Shown one piece after another: positions 16,871 through 25,976 of a stretch of DNA of 48,320 nt. A model generated the notes under the pieces. That model was given only the letters and a program-made list of their open reading frames with translations, made no database searches and was not told where the DNA came from. A program made the position numbers and the translations under genes. The stretch spans positions 1-48,320 of the forward strand of contig JAJUGR010000016.1 in the NCBI GenBank assembly GCA_029265905.1, in the 5' to 3' direction. The first letter of the stretch is position 1; each line of letters starts with the position of its first letter. This stretch comes from Sporomusaceae bacterium. GTDB lineage: Bacteria; Bacillota; Negativicutes; Acidaminococcales; JAJUGR01.

Positions 16871-18682
16871 TTAATTGTTTGTTGCTTCAATTGCTTCGAT
16901 TTCTTCTTCGGCGCCTTGGCTGGCCGGAACTTCTTTTGCCAGTCTGAACCAGCTGCGCACGCAGTCGACCAGAACGACGCAGATCAAGGCGAACATAATC
17001 AGGCTGACCGTGACCAGCAGGTAGTTTTTAGCCGGCCAATAGATGTTGACGATGTTCAGGTAATCGGCAGTGAAGGTAACGGAAGCCAGGAACACCATCG
17101 GAACGATCGTAACCCAGGCGTACCGGCCGCGTCCCATGCGGAAGAGCACTGTCGTGCCGATGGCCAAGGTCATCGTTCCCAGCAGCTGATTGGAGACGCC
17201 AAACAGCGGCCAGATGGTGGAGATGTTGCCTTGCAGCACCAGGTAACCCCAGGAGCCGCAGATCAACGCGCTGGTGAAGACAATGCCAGGCAGCCAGTGC
17301 GGGTTTTGAAGCGGTTTGTAGATTTTGCCGCCCATTTCCTGCAGCAGATAGCGTCCGACGCGCGTGCCGGCGTCAATGAGGGTCAGGATGAACAGGGCCT
17401 CAAACATGATGCAGAAGTGGTACCAGTAGGACATGAGCGATTCCATGCCCGGGATCCGGGAGAAAATGTGCGCCATGCCGACGGCCAGGGAAACCGCGCC
17501 GCCCGGGCGTCCGGCAATTTCTTCGCCGACCATATGGGCCAAAGCCGGCAGTTCCTGCACTTGCATGCCCAATTTAGCAAATGCAGCCGGAGTGGAGTTG
17601 ATAGCAAAATAGTCGGCCGGTTGCAAGCTTGTGGCAGCGATCAAGGCCATCAGCGCGATGAAGCTTTCAACCAGCATTGCACCGTAGCCAATGGGGAGAA
17701 TTTCTTTTTCGTTGGTCAGCATTTTCGGCGTCGTGCCGGTGCTGATCAGGGAATGGAAGCCGGATAACGCGCCGCAGGCAATGGTGATGAAGACAAACGG
17801 CCAGGCGGGACCGCCGATAACCGGGCCGCCGCCGTGCACAAACTGCGTGAAGGCCGGCATGTTGATTTCTGGTCTGACCAAAATAATGCCCAGGGTCAGT
17901 GCGCCGATGGTGCCGATTTTCATGTAAGTGCTGAGGTAATCGCGCGGCGCCAGCAGGAGCCATACCGGCAGGGCAGCGGCGAAGAAGCCGTAGATCGCCA
18001 GCATGATGGAGAGCTGTTTGATGTTGAACGTAAAATACGGAGCGAGCCAGGAGTCGGCGACGTATGGGCCGACGAACACGGCGCCCAAGACCAGCGTTAC
18101 GCCAAGCACCGTTGCTTCCTGTATTTTGCCGGGGCGCAGCCAGCGCAGATAAATGCCGATAAAAATCGCGATTGGAATAGTAGCGCCGACGGAGAAGGTG
18201 CCCCAGGGGCTGTTGTACAGAGCGTTGGCTACAACGACTGCCATGCCGGCCAGCGTGATGACCAGCATCGCCAACACCGCGATTGAGGCGCAAAAGCCAG
18301 ACACCTTGCTAACTTCCGCTTTGGCGATTTCGGCGACTGACATCCCGTCATGGCGGACAGATGCGAACAAAATGACCATGTCATGCACAGCGCCGGCAAT
18401 AACAGCGCCGATCAGCAGCCACATCGTGCCGGGCAGATAGCCGAACTGTGCGGCAATAACCGGACCAACCAGCGGGCCGGCACCGGCAATGGCGGCGAAG
18501 TGATGGCCGAACGTGACCCATTTGTTGGTCGGAACGTAGTCCCGTCCATCGTCAAGCCTTACGGCCGGCGTGGACCGGTTTTCGTTCAGAGTGAGCACTT
18601 TAGCGGCAATAAAAGAACCATAAAGACGGTAAGCGATTGTTAGCCAAAGCGCCGCAATGATAACCAGGTAAATACCGTTCAC
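16871..18682 (-). CDS. cstA: CstA family carbon-starvation / pyruvate transporter
   Basis: Polytopic membrane protein of 603 residues, matching the shorter Firmicutes CstA form rather than the roughly 700-residue enteric forms. The family signature runs through NKWVTFGHHFAAIAGAGPLVGP near residues 53-74 and the domain GTMWLLIGAVIAGAVHDM after it. CstA and BtsT proteins take up pyruvate or peptides. GTG 18682 is preferred because AGGAGGGG lies six bases upstream; an in-frame ATG at 18721 has no ribosome site. The lytS-lytT pair lies just upstream on the same strand but is separated by a terminator, so cstA has its own promoter, probably activated by LytT through direct repeats at 18783-18813. 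Confidence 0.93.
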   Translation of the reverse strand: MNGIYLVIIAALWLTIAYRLYGSFIAAKVLTLNENRSTPAVRLDDGRDYVPTNKWVTFGHHFAAIAGAGPLVGPVIAAQFGYLPGTMWLLIGAVIAGAVHDMVILFASVRHDGMSVAEIAKAEVSKVSGFCASIAVLAMLVITLAGMAVVVANALYNSPWGTFSVGATIPIAIFIGIYLRWLRPGKIQEATVLGVTLVLGAVFVGPYVADSWLAPYFTFNIKQLSIMLAIYGFFAAALPVWLLLAPRDYLSTYMKIGTIGALTLGIILVRPEINMPAFTQFVHGGGPVIGGPAWPFVFITIACGALSGFHSLISTGTTPKMLTNEKEILPIGYGAMLVESFIALMALIAATSLQPADYFAINSTPAAFAKLGMQVQELPALAHMVGEEIAGRPGGAVSLAVGMAHIFSRIPGMESLMSYWYHFCIMFEALFILTLIDAGTRVGRYLLQEMGGKIYKPLQNPHWLPGIVFTSALICGSWGYLVLQGNISTIWPLFGVSNQLLGTMTLAIGTTVLFRMGRGRYAWVTIVPMVFLASVTFTADYLNIVNIYWPAKNYLLVTVSLIMFALICVVLVDCVRSWFRLAKEVPASQGAEEEIEAIEATNN

Positions 18683-18721
18683 AAAAACCCCTCCTGTTTT
18701 CTGAATTATTGATTTGTTCAT

Positions 18722-18813
18722 AATATAACTTGCCTAGCTGAATTGATAAACAAAAAGCCGGTCAACAGGTCAATTTGCGGGTTGAATGGAAATATAGCCG
18801 GGTGAATGGAAAT
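18722..18813 (-). promoter_or_regulatory. cstA promoter with tandem LytTR-type direct repeats
   Basis: On the minus strand a -10 box TATATT (18722-18727) follows a weak -35 TTTATC (18745-18750) by 17 bases. Upstream lie two perfect 11-base direct repeats, TGAATGGAAAT in plus-strand sense, at 18783-18793 and 18803-18813, spaced 20 bases apart. LytTR regulators bind pairs of direct repeats on the same DNA face, about two helical turns apart, and activate promoters with weak -35 boxes. The adjacent LytT is the obvious candidate; binding itself is inferred. Confidence 0.6.
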
Positions 18814-18823
18814 GAAAAATGGA

Positions 18824-18852
18824 CAAAAAGAAAGGGCGCCCTGCGGCGCCCT
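18824..18852 (-). terminator. Terminator after the LytTR regulator gene
   Basis: AGGGCGCC at 18833-18840 and GGCGCCCT at 18845-18852 form an 8-base-pair stem; on the minus strand a T-rich run follows (18824-18832). The stem includes the stop codon of the regulator gene and separates it from cstA. Confidence 0.8.
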
Positions 18853-19621
18853 AGTTGATTCCGAGCAAATCTTTGATTTTTTTGATTTGGCCTTTGCCCA
18901 CCGGCACTTCAATGCAGTTGCGGCTTCCCGGCAAAGAGAGCTTAAGCCAGTAGGTTCCTTTAAACCAAGGGACAACCTCTTTGACCTTTCCCATGTGCAC
19001 GAGATAGCTTCTGTGCACACGGGTGATGGCCGTCCCTTGCAACCGCTCCTGCAAGGCCGCGAGGGTGCCGGAATAGTTATATTCTCCCGTATCGGCGACG
19101 ACCGCGACGGCGCCGTCCTGCGTGCCAATGTAGATAATATCGTCATAGCTGATCAGGATGATTTTGCCGTTTTTTTCGACCGCCAGCTTGTTGACTGGCT
19201 GCTTGCCAACCGCCAGAAGGGTTTGATCAAGCCGGTTTGCCGCTGCCTGCCATTCGTCCGGATGATACTTTTCCAAGCGTTTAACGCTTGCTGTCACCCG
19301 CTCGCCGTCGAAGGGCTTAAGCAAATAATCGATGGCGCCAATTTCAAAAGCCCGAATGGCGTATTCGTCATAAGCGGTGGCGAAAACAATCAGGGTTTTG
19401 GGCAAAACGGTTCTCAGGGCTTGGGCGGTATCAAGGCCATTCATGCCGCGCATCTGTATGTCCAAAAAGACCACATCCGGCTGTAGCTGGGCGGCGAGGC
19501 CGATGGCGGCCGGACCACTGTCCGCCTCGCCAATGACGGCGATGCCGGCTGCTTTGGACAACAAAAAAATGAGTTCGTCACGGGCCGGTTGTTCGTCGTC
19601 GACCACAATTGCTTTAAGCAT
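18851..19621 (-). CDS. lytT: LytTR-family response regulator
   Basis: Two-domain DNA-binding regulator of 256 residues. The receiver domain (about residues 1-120) has the acidic pocket DDE at 8-10, the phosphorylated aspartate in VFLDIQMRGMNG near residue 54, and Lys in LLKPF near 103. The C-terminal LytTR domain (about 150-256) holds ALQERLQGTAITRVHRSYLV-type residues, quoted in part: the HRSYLV motif is characteristic. It overlaps the 3' end of the kinase gene by 8 bases, showing translational coupling. Its likely target is the cstA promoter directly downstream. The symbol follows the LytS/LytT naming; BtsR- or LytR-type names are equally possible. Confidence 0.92.
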   Translation of the reverse strand: MLKAIVVDDEQPARDELIFLLSKAAGIAVIGEADSGPAAIGLAAQLQPDVVFLDIQMRGMNGLDTAQALRTVLPKTLIVFATAYDEYAIRAFEIGAIDYLLKPFDGERVTASVKRLEKYHPDEWQAAANRLDQTLLAVGKQPVNKLAVEKNGKIILISYDDIIYIGTQDGAVAVVADTGEYNYSGTLAALQERLQGTAITRVHRSYLVHMGKVKEVVPWFKGTYWLKLSLPGSRNCIEVPVGKGQIKKIKDLLGIN

Positions 19622-21314
19622 AAGCAGTCACCTCATCATTCAGTTTTTTGGGCACGAGCATGGCAATCCTTGTGCCGTGGTCGGGCTGACTGGTGATGCT
19701 TAGGCCGTAGCCGTCGCCATATTGGCCGAGGAGCCGTTCGTGAACGTTGCGCAAGCCAATGCATTCTGCGCCGGGGGTTGTCAGCGGGTTGCGCGCGGAC
19801 AGGTCCATGCCCATCCCGTTGTCGGTGATGCTGATTTCAATGTTCTCGCCACGCTCGACGGCTTTTATTGCTAAAATGCCGCCGTCCGGCTTGGGCTGCA
19901 GACCGTGCTTGATGGCATTTTCCACCAGGGGCTGGATCGTCAGCGCCGGAATGAGATACCGTCCGAGACCGGCGTCGATGATTTCCGTAACCAGCAGCTT
20001 TTCGCCGTGGCGGGCCTGTTCGATTGACAGATAAGCGCGCACCTGCGCCAACTCTTCGTCGAGCGTAATGTTCCGGCCGGCTTTGTGCAAGGTGTAGCGG
20101 AAAATAGCGCTGAGCTTAATCAGCAAGTCGCGCGCTAAATCCGGTTTGGTGCGGACAAGGGAGGTGATCGTGTTGAGTGTGTTGAACAGAAAGTGCGGGT
20201 TGATCTGGGCATGCAAGGCCTTCATTTTGGCGTGCGCGGCCATTTTGGCCTGGTGCTCTATTTCCGTTAGCTCGAGTTGGGTGGAAAAGAGGTGGGCCAG
20301 TCCGCTGGCGAAAATTTGATCGGATTGGGCGATATTGTTTTTATGCGTATAGTAAAGTTTTAGCGCGCCGATCACCCGATCGCCGCACTTGAGCGGCGCG
20401 ATAATGGCGCTTGACAGGCGGCACCCAGCATGAGAGCAGCCAATGCCTTCCTTGTCCTGCGCGATCTGCAGTTCGCCGGTTGCGAGCACTTTGCGGGTCG
20501 CGGCTGTCAGCTGAGCGGCAGATGGCGGTGCGTGGTGATTGCTTTCGGCGCCGGCGAAGGCCAGCACGCGCTCCATATTCGTTATGGCCACGGCGTCGTA
20601 ATCGGTGGCGGACAGGATAATTTGCACCGTTTTTTGCGCCGAATCGTCGTTGAGGCCGCGTCTCAATACGGACAAGGTTTTGTTGGCGATGTGGAGCGCT
20701 TTGTGCGACTGTTCAGCGCCGATTTTCTCCTGGCCGGCGCCGACTGTTTTGATGATCAACATAAAAACGGACAGGCCGATCGAGTTGGCGACAATCATCG
20801 GCATGGCGATTTCGTCGACAAGGGCGGCGGCCAGGTAGTAAGGCTGCGCCGTCAGGAGAATGATGCCCATCTGCATAACTTCGCCGATGATGCCGGCCAC
20901 GAGCGCCAGCCACCAAGGGATAGGGCGGCGCGGGTACAAGCGGTGCACCAGTCCGGCCAGCAGCCCCTCGCACAGATTGGCCAGCGCGCAGGCAAAGGCG
21001 GTGAAGCCTCCCAGCAGGTAGCGGTGACCGCCGGCAATGATTCCCGCAGCGGCGCCCATGGCTGGGCCGCCGATCAGTCCGGCCGACATCACGCCGACAA
21101 CGCGGGAATTGGCCAGCGCATCGTTTACCGGGATGCCGGCATAGGTTCCGATGATGCCGACAAGACCGAAAAATACCGTCAATAGCCAGGCGTCCAGACG
21201 TGTGTTGCGGCGGTTGATCAACCGCCTGAAGATGTCTGTCTGCGACAGCACAAAAGCGAGCGTTGCGGCCACGCTGATCCGTTCAATCATTTCCCATAAT
21301 AAAAGTTTTGTCAT
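19614..21314 (-). CDS. lytS: LytS-type sensor histidine kinase
   Basis: Membrane sensor kinase of 566 residues. The first 190 residues form the 5TMR-LYT sensor module of several spans with the motif NDALANSRVVGVMSAGLIGGP (two pieces around residues 62-85). A GAF domain (about 225-350) carries the cysteine-containing GIGCSHAGCRLSSA typical of this kinase family. The dimerisation and phosphate-accepting segment is QINPHFLFNTLNT near residues 370-382, and the ATPase domain follows with EPLVENAIKHG-like N-box (QPLVENAIKHG) and DNGMGMD. Relatives (BtsS, YpdA, Bacillus LytS) respond to pyruvate. ATG 21314 follows a GGGGGT box. It is divergent from the P-type ATPase gene. Confidence 0.93.
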   Translation of the reverse strand: MTKLLLWEMIERISVAATLAFVLSQTDIFRRLINRRNTRLDAWLLTVFFGLVGIIGTYAGIPVNDALANSRVVGVMSAGLIGGPAMGAAAGIIAGGHRYLLGGFTAFACALANLCEGLLAGLVHRLYPRRPIPWWLALVAGIIGEVMQMGIILLTAQPYYLAAALVDEIAMPMIVANSIGLSVFMLIIKTVGAGQEKIGAEQSHKALHIANKTLSVLRRGLNDDSAQKTVQIILSATDYDAVAITNMERVLAFAGAESNHHAPPSAAQLTAATRKVLATGELQIAQDKEGIGCSHAGCRLSSAIIAPLKCGDRVIGALKLYYTHKNNIAQSDQIFASGLAHLFSTQLELTEIEHQAKMAAHAKMKALHAQINPHFLFNTLNTITSLVRTKPDLARDLLIKLSAIFRYTLHKAGRNITLDEELAQVRAYLSIEQARHGEKLLVTEIIDAGLGRYLIPALTIQPLVENAIKHGLQPKPDGGILAIKAVERGENIEISITDNGMGMDLSARNPLTTPGAECIGLRNVHERLLGQYGDGYGLSITSQPDHGTRIAMLVPKKLNDEVTAYA

Positions 21315-21482
21315 ATTGATACCCCCGTTCTTTCAAGATAACACTTTACCGGGGCGCTGGCAATTGCCTTTGCATTGCTTCAGCGAGACGGCGGGAGAAT
21401 AAATCTCTGCGGGAGGAGGGTATTTGTCATGCAACGGGGAAAATAACACCATCACGTACCTTCGCTTAAGGAGGTGTCGATT

Positions 21483-24269
21483 TTGGCTGGTCATAATCGA
21501 CGTGCAAATTTCGCCGCTTTTACTGAGGCGGCTGTTCTGGCAGCATTGCAAACGCAACGTTCTGGCTTGACGGCGGACGAAGCCGCGGCGCGACTGAGGC
21601 GGCATGGACGCAATGAGTTGCCAAAGGCGCCCGGCTTGTCTTTAGTGAGGCAGTTGTTTAAGCAGTTGTTTCATTTCATGGCGCTGCTGTTGTGGCTTGC
21701 CGGCGGCTTGGCCTTTGCGGTCGACATGCCGGAATTGGGGTGGACGACGTGGACGGTCGTTGTTGTGAATGCTCTATTCAGTTTCTGGCAGGAGTACCAG
21801 GCTGACAAGGCGTTGGCGGCGCTATCGGCAATGTTGCCGCGCAAGGTCAAGGTCTATCGCGGCGGACGCCTGGAGCAAGCACCCGCTGTGGAGATTGTCA
21901 TCGGCGATATCCTGTCGCTGGAGGCGGGGGATCAGGTGCCGGCCGACGCAAGGTTGCTCGTGGCGGAAGAAGTACGGGTTGACTTGTCATTGCTGACGGG
22001 TGAATCGCTGCCTGCGGCGTGTCACGCGGCGCCGACCGCCATAGACGAACAAAGCAGCGCTTGGAGCGCCAACTTGCTGTTTGCCGGGACGACTGTTGTT
22101 GCCGGAAAAGGCTTGGCGGTTGTCTATGCTGTCGGCAAAGATACAGAATTGGGCAAGGTTACAAAGCTGACCGCTGGGGTGGCGAGGGAAAAAAGCTCGC
22201 TGGAGGTACAGGTTCGGCGCATCGTGCGCTTTGTTACAACAATCGCTTTGGTCATGGGGGCGGTTGCCTTCGCGCTGGCGGCGGGATGGATGAACATCGA
22301 CGTGCGGTCGAGCTTCATATTTTGCATTGGCATCATCGTCGCGAACGTGCCGGAGGGATTATTGCCGACGGTCAGTCTGTCTTTGGCAGTTGGCGTCAGG
22401 CGCATGGCGCAGCACAACGCGCTGGTGCGAAAATTGTCAGCGGTTGAATCACTTTGTGCGACCGACGTAATTTGTACCGACAAGACAGGCACGATTACGA
22501 TGAATGAGGTGACGGTTAAACACCTTTGGCTGCCGGAAGGAGAAATTGAGGTCTCCGGGAACGGGTACGAGAAACAGGGAGAACTGCTTAACCGGCCGCC
22601 GGAATTGGCGCTGCAGACGGAACTGCTTTTGACGGTGGGCGTTGTTTGCTCAGATGCCGAGATTCGGTCCGTCAGCGCGTCTGACGCGCTGTGGGATATT
22701 CTTGGCGATCCGACCGAAGTGGCGCTATTGGTGGCGGCAGAGAAAAATGGACAAGCGGTGAGCGCTGTGCGGGGCTGCTTTGATCAACGACAGACGAAAC
22801 CGTTTAATCCGGCGCGTAAGATGATGAGCGTTTTGTGCGTGAACCGCGCCAGTCCGCTGTTTGCAACGGGCGCCAAAGTAGCGTTTGTTAAAGGGGCGCC
22901 GCCGGAAACACTGCAACAATGCCGGTTTGTCAGATGTGCCGACGGTGCGGTCGTCATGACGGAGCAGCACCGGACGGCGATCTTGTCTGCCAATGAACGG
23001 CTCGCTGGCGCCGGACATCGCGTATTGGCGCTTGCTTACAAGGAAGGCGCGTGCGACTGGGAGACGGGTGAACAGGAACTTGTCTTTGTCGGTTTGGCCG
23101 CTATGATTGATCCGCCGCGCCCAGAAGTGGCGGCGGCTGTGGCGCTTTGCCGCGAAGCCGGCATTCGGGTCACGATGATTACCGGCGACTATGGCTTGAC
23201 TGCGGCGGCGGTAGGCAGGCAAATCGGCCTTGTCCGCGATGGGGTGACCGTTGTTACGGGGGCGGAGCTAGATCAGCTAGAGCTAGAAGGGTTCCGCGAC
23301 TTGCTCCGCCAAGACAGACCGCTTATTTTCTCCCGCACAACGCCGGAACAGAAACTCAAAATCGTACAGGCATACCAAGCCTGCGGACATGTGGTCGCCG
23401 TGACCGGCGATGGAGTCAACGATGCACCGGCGTTAAAAGCAGCGGATGTCGGCATCGCCATGGGGCGAGGCGGCACTGATGTGGCGCGGGAGGTAGCGCA
23501 TATCGTCTTATTGGACGATCACTTTGCCACGATTGTGAAGGCCATCGAACAGGGGCGGGCCATTTACGACAATATCCGCAAGTTCATGACCTATATCTTG
23601 GCCTCCAACGTCCCGGAGATAGTGCCGTTCATCGCCATGGTTTTTGCCAAAATCCCGCCGGCCTTGACCATACTTCAGATTTTAGCCATTGACGTTGGCA
23701 CGGATATGGTACCAGCCCTGGCTTTAGGCGCAGAAGTGCCGGAAAAGGGGAGTCTGCGGCGCCGGCCCGCCGATTACACAGGCAATCTGTTGGACAAATC
23801 ACTTTTTCTTCGCGCCTACGGTTTTCTGGGGATGATTGAGGCGGGACTGTCGATGGGGGCGTTTGCTTTTGTTTGGGGGCAATACGGTTTTACTCTAGCG
23901 GATGTGCAGGCAGTGACGCCACAGATTTTATCCAATGAGGCAGAACTTTATGTGCTGGAAGCGTACCGGCATGCGACGACCATGGCGCTGGCGGCGATCA
24001 TCGCCTGTCAAATCGGCAATGTTTTTGTCTGTCGGTCGGAACGGACGCCGGTTTGGCAGCTGCCGCTGGCGAGCAACCCCTTGATTTTGATTGGCATTGG
24101 CACCGAAATTGCCATTGCCGCAGCTTTGCTGTACCTGCCCTTTTTGGCGGCTGTGTTTTTTACGCATCCCCTGGCTTGGGCTGATGCGCCTGTTTTACTT
24201 TTATGTCCGATAATTGTTGTTGCATTGGAAGAATTGCGTCGATATGTTGTCCGGTGGTTGCGCTGGTGA
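21483..24269 (+). CDS. P-type cation ATPase with Na,K-ATPase-like (P2C) cation sites
   Basis: Membrane cation pump of 928 residues. It has an N-terminal cation-ATPase domain, TGES in the actuator domain, the phosphorylation motif DKTGTIT with Asp333, and the hinge TGDGVNDAPALK. The ion-site segments resemble animal Na,K-/H,K-ATPases: NVPEGLL with Glu291 in span 4, SNVPE with Ser708, Asn709 and Glu712 in span 5, and DVGTD with Asp737 and Asp741 in span 6. These match Na,K-ATPase E327, S775, N776, E779, D804 and D808 with identical spacing from span 5 to span 6. Bacterial SERCA-like pumps usually have PEGLP instead. TTG 21483 is chosen: TAAGGAGGTG is at 21467-21476, and the GTG at 21474 lies inside it. 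No beta subunit gene is adjacent. The transported ion is inferred to be Na+ and/or K+. Confidence 0.9.
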   Translation: MAGHNRRANFAAFTEAAVLAALQTQRSGLTADEAAARLRRHGRNELPKAPGLSLVRQLFKQLFHFMALLLWLAGGLAFAVDMPELGWTTWTVVVVNALFSFWQEYQADKALAALSAMLPRKVKVYRGGRLEQAPAVEIVIGDILSLEAGDQVPADARLLVAEEVRVDLSLLTGESLPAACHAAPTAIDEQSSAWSANLLFAGTTVVAGKGLAVVYAVGKDTELGKVTKLTAGVAREKSSLEVQVRRIVRFVTTIALVMGAVAFALAAGWMNIDVRSSFIFCIGIIVANVPEGLLPTVSLSLAVGVRRMAQHNALVRKLSAVESLCATDVICTDKTGTITMNEVTVKHLWLPEGEIEVSGNGYEKQGELLNRPPELALQTELLLTVGVVCSDAEIRSVSASDALWDILGDPTEVALLVAAEKNGQAVSAVRGCFDQRQTKPFNPARKMMSVLCVNRASPLFATGAKVAFVKGAPPETLQQCRFVRCADGAVVMTEQHRTAILSANERLAGAGHRVLALAYKEGACDWETGEQELVFVGLAAMIDPPRPEVAAAVALCREAGIRVTMITGDYGLTAAAVGRQIGLVRDGVTVVTGAELDQLELEGFRDLLRQDRPLIFSRTTPEQKLKIVQAYQACGHVVAVTGDGVNDAPALKAADVGIAMGRGGTDVAREVAHIVLLDDHFATIVKAIEQGRAIYDNIRKFMTYILASNVPEIVPFIAMVFAKIPPALTILQILAIDVGTDMVPALALGAEVPEKGSLRRRPADYTGNLLDKSLFLRAYGFLGMIEAGLSMGAFAFVWGQYGFTLADVQAVTPQILSNEAELYVLEAYRHATTMALAAIIACQIGNVFVCRSERTPVWQLPLASNPLILIGIGTEIAIAAALLYLPFLAAVFFTHPLAWADAPVLLLCPIIVVALEELRRYVVRWLRW

Positions 24270-24382
24270 GGGCGGTGGTGCGATTTTTGCGTGAATAAGC
24301 CGGCAAATCCGGTTACAATGAAAGAGAGGGGCGTTTCGCGCTTTGCCAAGACGGCTAATGGGGGAGAGGAGCGAAAGTCGGC

Positions 24383-24868
24383 ATGAATCATGTGTTTTTT
24401 TATGATACCTTGATTGGCAAAATCGGCATTGCTGATAATGGCGTTGCCATTACCGAGGTGTTTTTTGGCGACAGCTCTGTGCCGCCGGGCGCAACGATAA
24501 AGGAAACGCCGCTGATTAAGCGGGCGGCTAAACAGCTTAATGAATATTTCAGCGGGGCAAGGCGGGCGTTTGAATTGCCGCTGGCGCCTGCAGGAACCGC
24601 TTTCCAACAGTCCGTATGGCGGATCTTGAAAACGATTCCCTACGGGCAAACGCTGCATTACCAGGCGGTGGCCGAGCTGGCCGGCAATCCGAAAGCTTCA
24701 CGGGCGGTCGGCATGGCGAACAACAAAAATCCGATTGCCATTATCATCCCTTGCCATCGCGTGATCGGCAAAAACGGCGCAATGGTCGGGTACGGCGGGG
24801 GCGTAGCGATAAAAGAAAAGCTCTTGACCTTGGAAAAACGGCACAGCGGACAGTCTTTGCACGAATAG
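24383..24868 (+). CDS. ogt: Methylated-DNA--protein-cysteine methyltransferase
   Basis: Repairs O6-alkylguanine by moving the alkyl group to its own cysteine. The 161-residue protein has the active-site motif IIPCHRVIG with Cys124, the helix-turn-helix region (YGQTLHYQAVAELAG near 90-104), and the asparagine hinge and GYGGG loop after the active site. ATG 24383 follows GAGAGGAG. A possible -10 box (TACAAT, 24314-24319) lies upstream with a poor -35. corA begins 15 bases after its stop, so it seems to lead a gene run reaching thpR. Confidence 0.95.
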   Translation: MNHVFFYDTLIGKIGIADNGVAITEVFFGDSSVPPGATIKETPLIKRAAKQLNEYFSGARRAFELPLAPAGTAFQQSVWRILKTIPYGQTLHYQAVAELAGNPKASRAVGMANNKNPIAIIIPCHRVIGKNGAMVGYGGGVAIKEKLLTLEKRHSGQSLHE

Positions 24869-24883
24869 CGGAGGGGGAGCGCC

Positions 24884-25942
24884 ATGAACCAGGGAAGAGG
24901 AATGCGCAAGAAGGTCGGCATGCCGCCGGGCTCGCTTTTGTATACGGGCGAGCCGACTATGGAAACGATTGTGTTGCGCGGCATCGATTACACGCCTACG
25001 GAATTTTACGAAATCGAACAGGCTACGGTTGACGATCTGCTGAAACTGAAGGAGACGCCGGCAATGAGCTGGATTCAGGTCATTGGGCTGCATGATGTGC
25101 AGGTAGTTGAGCAAATTGGCACCTGTTTCGGCATCCATCCCCTGGTAATGGAGGATATTCTGGAGACCCACCACCGGCCCAAGCTTGAAGATTACGGCGA
25201 CTACTTGTATATCATTTTGCGGGCCTTTCCTCCCGGTGATGAGGACTATGACAACACGGAGCAAATCAGTCTGATCATCGGAAAAAATTATGTGCTCACC
25301 TTTCAGGAGCACGGGGAAGGGCTTTTCAATGCCCTTCGTGCGCGGCTGCGGGAAGGAAAAGGCCGGCTGCGTTCGCAGGGGGCGGACTATTTGGCTTACG
25401 CCATGCTTGATACGGTGGTTGACAACTATTTTAATGTGATGGAGTCAATGGGCGAAGGCATTGAAAGCTTGGAGGAGCAGTTGGTTCTTACTGCGAACCG
25501 CGACACGCTGCAGGAGATCCACCGGCTGAAGCATGCGATTTTGCTGCTGCGAAAGGCCGTGTGGCCGCTAAGGGACATGCTTGGCGTCCTCAGCCGCGGC
25601 GAATCTGAGCTGGTCCGCGAATCGACGCTGATTTATATTCGCGATGTGTATGACCACACGATTCAAGTGATTGATACGTTGGAAACGTATCGGGACATCT
25701 TATCCGGCATGCTTGATATTTACTTGTCCAGCCTCAGCAACCACATGAATCAGATTATGAAGGTGCTGACGGTTATTTCAACGCTGTTTATTCCGCTGAC
25801 GTTCATTGTCGGGGTTTACGGGATGAACTTCAAGTACATGCCGGAACTGGAAAAGGAATGGGCGTACCCCGCCTTGTGGGGCGTGATGATCTCGCTTGCT
25901 TTAGGAATGCTGGCCATCTTCAGACGGCGAAAATGGCTGTAG
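24884..25942 (+). CDS. corA: CorA family magnesium/cobalt transporter
   Basis: Homopentameric divalent-cation channel of 352 residues. A large cytosolic N-terminal domain is followed by two C-terminal membrane spans; the pore signature YGMNF is at residues 312-316, after the first span (VLTVISTLFIPLTFIVGV in part). The last span is followed by the basic tail RRRKWL, as usual in CorA. GGAGGGGG precedes the ATG at 24884. It lies between ogt and the ArsC/Spx-like gene with short gaps; no Mg2+-sensing M-box riboswitch is visible upstream. Confidence 0.96.
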   Translation: MNQGRGMRKKVGMPPGSLLYTGEPTMETIVLRGIDYTPTEFYEIEQATVDDLLKLKETPAMSWIQVIGLHDVQVVEQIGTCFGIHPLVMEDILETHHRPKLEDYGDYLYIILRAFPPGDEDYDNTEQISLIIGKNYVLTFQEHGEGLFNALRARLREGKGRLRSQGADYLAYAMLDTVVDNYFNVMESMGEGIESLEEQLVLTANRDTLQEIHRLKHAILLLRKAVWPLRDMLGVLSRGESELVRESTLIYIRDVYDHTIQVIDTLETYRDILSGMLDIYLSSLSNHMNQIMKVLTVISTLFIPLTFIVGVYGMNFKYMPELEKEWAYPALWGVMISLALGMLAIFRRRKWL

Positions 25943-25976
25943 ACTTGATCCGAATTTGAAAGTGGGGGGAAAGGCG

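Noticed and set aside
16832-17767. Plus-strand open frame of 311 codons opposite cstA
   Set aside because: Antisense to cstA with a low-complexity, His/Gln/Asp-rich composition typical of shadow frames; it also starts in the terminator stem.
20430-21185. Plus-strand open frame of 251 codons opposite lytS
   Set aside because: Antisense to a clear histidine kinase gene, no domain content.
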